Shown one piece after another: positions 61,398-64,000 of a DNA stretch of 64,000 nt (position 1 is its first letter; every line of letters starts with the position of its first letter). Under the pieces are notes generated by a model that saw only the letters and a list, made by a program, of their open reading frames with translations, was not told the DNA's origin and did not search any database. Made by a program: the position numbers and the translations under genes. Origin of the DNA: Bacteroidota bacterium (GTDB lineage: Bacteria; Bacteroidota; Bacteroidia; Flavobacteriales; Weeksellaceae); the NCBI GenBank assembly GCA_023393915.1, contig JAEXBS010000096.1, forward strand, positions 124,001-188,000. Direction: 5' to 3'.

Positions 61398-62125
61398 TAA
61401 GGGATACAGCTCTTACCAAGGAAATTAAACTTGCTTTACAGGACCTTTCTTTAGAAGAAAAGCGTCTGTTTTATCCTAAGTATTTTAAAACAGGTAAAGG
61501 TGAGTATTCTGAAGGCGACGAGTTTATTGGTGTAAGTGTTCCTGACCAAAGAAGGGTGGCTCAATATTATTCAAACCTAATCCTGCTCGGTGAGGTTTCC
61601 CTACTCTTACAATCCAAGGTACATGAACACCGGTTGTGCGCACTGTTTATACTAGTTCGGAAATTTGAGAAAACTAAGGATCAAAGCCAGAGGGAAGAGA
61701 TTGTAAACTTTTATCTAAAGCATCTGCCTAATGTGAACAATTGGGATCTAGTCGACAGTTCTTGTTATAAAATATTGGGTGCATATTGTTACCATGAAAA
61801 AAGACAAGATTTGTTGCTAGATTTAGCGCAGCAGAATAATATGTGGTCGCACCGAATTGCGGTAGTGTCAACTCTGTATTTCATCAAGCAAGGGTCTTTG
61901 GATTTAACTTTGGAATTGGTGAGAACTCATTTGAATCACAAACACGACCTTATGCAAAAGGCAAATGGTTGGATGTTAAGAGAAATAGGAAAAAAGGATC
62001 AGGAGGTTTTGCTACAGTTTTTATCTCAGCATTACAGAAACATGCCGCGAACCACTCTTCGGTATGCAATCGAAAGGTTTGAAGAACAAATTCGCCAGTC
62101 ATTTCTTAAAGGAACGGCAAAATGA
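61394..62125 (+). CDS. DNA alkylation repair protein (AlkD-like)
   Basis: A 243-residue HEAT-like repeat glycosylase that removes alkylated purines. A GTG start at 61394 overlaps the hflX stop. The protein is almost all helix, with FIGVSVPDQRRVAQ, HEHRLCALFILVRKF, VNNWDLVDSSCYKILG (conserved Trp-Asp pair), MWSHRIAVVST, and KANGWMLREIGKKD, all typical of the AlkD family. It is translationally coupled to hflX, and its stop overlaps the start of the following DUF6122 gene. Confidence 0.93.
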   Translation: MIRDTALTKEIKLALQDLSLEEKRLFYPKYFKTGKGEYSEGDEFIGVSVPDQRRVAQYYSNLILLGEVSLLLQSKVHEHRLCALFILVRKFEKTKDQSQREEIVNFYLKHLPNVNNWDLVDSSCYKILGAYCYHEKRQDLLLDLAQQNNMWSHRIAVVSTLYFIKQGSLDLTLELVRTHLNHKHDLMQKANGWMLREIGKKDQEVLLQFLSQHYRNMPRTTLRYAIERFEEQIRQSFLKGTAK

Positions 62126-62460
62126 ATATCGATTTTGATTTAAGAACGGCAGTCCATTATTTTCTCCATTTCGTGTTTCCGGTTTTCATTGCGCTTGCTT
62201 TTTATGGAAAACAATGGAAAAAAGCATATTTGATTCTTCTCTCTACTATGCTAGTGGACTTAGATCACCTTTTTGCAACACCTATTTTTGATTCCAATCG
62301 AAGCAGTGTAGGATTTCATTTTCTACATTCCTATCTTGCCATTGCAATTTATGTTGTTGGAGTTATTTTTAGCAAAAAGTGGCTGCGTCTTTTCTTTATC
62401 GGTCTACTACTTCATATGATTACCGATTTTCAAGATTATCACGCCTGGATCGCTAAATAA
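62122..62460 (+). CDS. DUF6122 family membrane protein
   Basis: A 112-residue protein with about four hydrophobic segments. The sequence LRTAVHYFLHFVFPVFIALAF, then TMLVDLDHLFATPIFDSNRSSVGFHFLHSY, and the C-terminal HMITDFQDYH, match a family I recall as common in Bacteroidota. Several conserved His and Asp residues at the membrane edge could bind metal; this is inferred. It starts within the last codons of the AlkD gene, so it belongs to the hflX-alkD unit. Confidence 0.85.
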   Translation: MNIDFDLRTAVHYFLHFVFPVFIALAFYGKQWKKAYLILLSTMLVDLDHLFATPIFDSNRSSVGFHFLHSYLAIAIYVVGVIFSKKWLRLFFIGLLLHMITDFQDYHAWIAK

Positions 62461-62530
62461 ATTTTTCATTAATTTTTTTAATGACTTTCTAGTTTTTGAT
62501 AGATAATTTGTATTTTGCGAAAAATTCTAA

Positions 62531-63607
62531 ATGAAGCTGAAATACTTAACGAAATGGCATGTGCTTGTCCCTATCCTAGCAGGACTATTCTATATTGCAG
62601 GAGGGCTAACAGGGTCAATTGCCACCAATATTATTGGAGCTGCTTTACTGTTCGGTAGTGTATTATCTGCGGTTCATCATGCTGAGGTAATTGCACATAA
62701 AGTGGGAGAACCTTACGGAACCATTATTTTGGCTATCTGTATTACAATTCTAGAAGTGGGACTGATAATTTCCTTTATGCTCTCGGGTGGTGACGGTTCT
62801 TTAACTTATCCTCGAGACACTGTTTTTGCAGCGGTCATGCTGATTCTTAATGGAATTCTAGGGATTTGTATCCTCGTGGGAGGTGTAAAGTATAAAGAGC
62901 AATTCTTTATGCGTAGTTCTGCGACAACCTACCTGGTTTCTTTAGTGGCAATTATTGTTCTTACCCTAATTTTACCCAATTATACCTCAAGTGTTAGAGG
63001 TCCTTTCTACACGGAAGCGCAATTGATCTTTATTTCCATTGCATGTTTGGTAATCTATGGAACTTTTTTAATGGTTCAAACCGTACGCCATAGAAACTTC
63101 TTTATAGTGGAAGAAGAGAATCATACGGTTCATGAGGCGGATCCACCTACTTTAGCAAAAACAATGGTTAGTCTAGTGCTATTAATCATAGGATTAGCAG
63201 TGGTGATTTTTATGGCTAAGGGATTATCGCCCGCAATAGAAAACTTTGTACAAATTATCGGAGCGCCGCATGCACTTGTAGGAGTAATTATTGCTACGGT
63301 TGTTCTACTCCCGGAAGGTCTTGCTGCAATTCGTGCAGCTCGCAATAATCAGATTCAGTCCTCAATAAATTTAGGATTAGGATCCGCCCTTGCTTCAGTC
63401 GGGCTTACAATTCCTGCCGTATCCGTTGTTTGTATCCTATACGATATCCCTTTTGTCTTGGGCTTAGACCTTAAATCCATCATTTTGCTGGCTTTATCTA
63501 TTTGTGTGGTGATGCTCTCTCTTAGCAGAGGGAAAACCAATATGCTCTATGGGGTAGTGCTTTTGGTGATCTTGGCATCTTATGTCTTTACGGTTATTGT
63601 TCCTTAG
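62531..63607 (+). CDS. Ca2+/H+ antiporter of the CaCA family (ChaA-like)
   Basis: A 358-residue inner-membrane antiporter with about eleven helices in two homologous halves. Each half carries a conserved acidic helix: AHKVGEPYGTIILAICITILEVGLI in the first and VLLPEGLAAIRAARNNQIQSSINLGLGSALASVGLT in the second. It also has a central loop (HTVHEADPP). ChaA-type proteins exchange Ca2+ or Na+/K+ for protons; the ion preference cannot be told. It is 70 bases after the DUF6122 gene. Confidence 0.9.
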   Translation: MKLKYLTKWHVLVPILAGLFYIAGGLTGSIATNIIGAALLFGSVLSAVHHAEVIAHKVGEPYGTIILAICITILEVGLIISFMLSGGDGSLTYPRDTVFAAVMLILNGILGICILVGGVKYKEQFFMRSSATTYLVSLVAIIVLTLILPNYTSSVRGPFYTEAQLIFISIACLVIYGTFLMVQTVRHRNFFIVEEENHTVHEADPPTLAKTMVSLVLLIIGLAVVIFMAKGLSPAIENFVQIIGAPHALVGVIIATVVLLPEGLAAIRAARNNQIQSSINLGLGSALASVGLTIPAVSVVCILYDIPFVLGLDLKSIILLALSICVVMLSLSRGKTNMLYGVVLLVILASYVFTVIVP

Positions 63608-63626
63608 TGTAGGGAGCAAATCACTT

Positions 63627-64000
63627 TTACGACAGCCTTCTCGCAGTGGTCATTTTGTGAGACATTAATCGAGCAATGTTTCCTGCTTTATAGATTGCTT
63701 GGTCTGCTTTTTCACCCATGAACAGTTCTTCTACAGTCTCTGTCCATAGTTTCAACCAATGGTCAAAATGATGGGGTTCTATAGCGATCACTTCATTTAC
63801 GGGGAAATGTTTTGCCATAGGGTTTCCCTTGTAAGAAGTTTGTCCAAAGAGTAAAGTTTCCCAGAATTGATACATTTTTGGAAGGTGTTCATCCCAGTTT
63901 ACTTTGGCCACTTGGGTGAAAAAAAATCCAATCGTAGGATCCTGTGCTACTTTTTTGTAGAAACTATTAACTAAAAGTTCAATATCGCCCCGGGTTTCTA
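63627..64000 (-). CDS. Group III truncated hemoglobin, 5' end cut by window edge
   Basis: The frame is open to the right edge, so the N-terminus lies beyond base 64000. The residues from the edge read ETRGDIELLVNSFYKKVAQDPTIGFFF, then VAKVNWDEHLPKMYQFWE. The B-helix FY pair gives the conserved Tyr near the ligand, and the proximal His is in IEPHHFDHWLKLW. These features and the short length match group III truncated hemoglobins, which bind oxygen or NO. A GTG at 63911 is internal and not the real start. It converges with the antiporter gene. Confidence 0.92.
   Translation of the reverse strand, partial: ETRGDIELLVNSFYKKVAQDPTIGFFFTQVAKVNWDEHLPKMYQFWETLLFGQTSYKGNPMAKHFPVNEVIAIEPHHFDHWLKLWTETVEELFMGEKADQAIYKAGNIARLMSHKMTTARRLS

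Overview
The window looks like a core chromosomal segment of a member of the Bacteroidota, most likely a flavobacterial lineage; genus and species cannot be read from the sequence alone. The signs are: AT-rich intergenic DNA; repeated matches to the Bacteroidota -7 promoter element TAnnTTTG upstream of genes; a MurF-alanine racemase fusion; LytTR regulation with 2TM-domain proteins; an S46 dipeptidyl-peptidase; a group III truncated hemoglobin; and lineage-style variants of MnmA, YbeY and thymidine kinase. I saw no insertion sequence, prophage, CRISPR array, integrase or toxin-antitoxin pair. Nearly all genes are housekeeping or envelope genes.

Layout. 1-12630: a partial prolyl oligopeptidase lipoprotein, a small membrane protein, an exported beta-rich protein, mnmA, a LytS/LytTR two-component cluster with three 2TM domains, an exported helical protein, SodC, an S66 carboxypeptidase, a LysE exporter, RNase R and RpiB. 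12631-13289: a 659-bp AT-rich gene-free stretch with DnaA-box-like sites, the best candidate for the replication origin. 13290-17894: pgk, a methyltransferase, mnmG and ybeY, with two perfect 16-bp parS palindromes bracketing mnmG. 17898-29528: patatin/BamA-like protein, MurF-Alr, thymidine kinase, an acidic protein, a divergent MurC-like ligase, RsmI, FabG, a nucleosidase, GuaC and SurE. 29651-43330: two S41 proteases, an SDR, TsaB, a PQQ-type sugar dehydrogenase, UvrB, membrane proteins and PabB/PabC. 43346-53588: MenD, ClpC, SufE, a GT9 enzyme, two tRNA-Val genes, and a tightly coupled ExbB-ExbD-TonB-FolC operon. 53777-64000: DUF885 peptidase, a single-domain response regulator, a cysteine-free endonuclease III, Bcp, GNAT, S46 peptidase, HflX, AlkD, DUF6122, ChaA-type antiporter and a partial truncated hemoglobin.

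How it fits together. MnmA and MnmG modify the same wobble uridine of tRNA. MurF-Alr and the MurC-like ligase belong to peptidoglycan metabolism or its periphery. PabB/PabC and FolC belong to folate synthesis. UvrB, Nth and AlkD are DNA repair. GuaC, SurE, Tdk and the nucleosidase are nucleotide salvage. ExbB/ExbD/TonB energises outer-membrane transport.

The most interesting signals are the oriC/parS neighbourhood, the histidine kinase fused in frame to a third copy of a 2TM module, and several enzymes that have lost canonical metal-ligand residues (Nth, Tdk, YbeY). No clearly new defence or mobile system was found.
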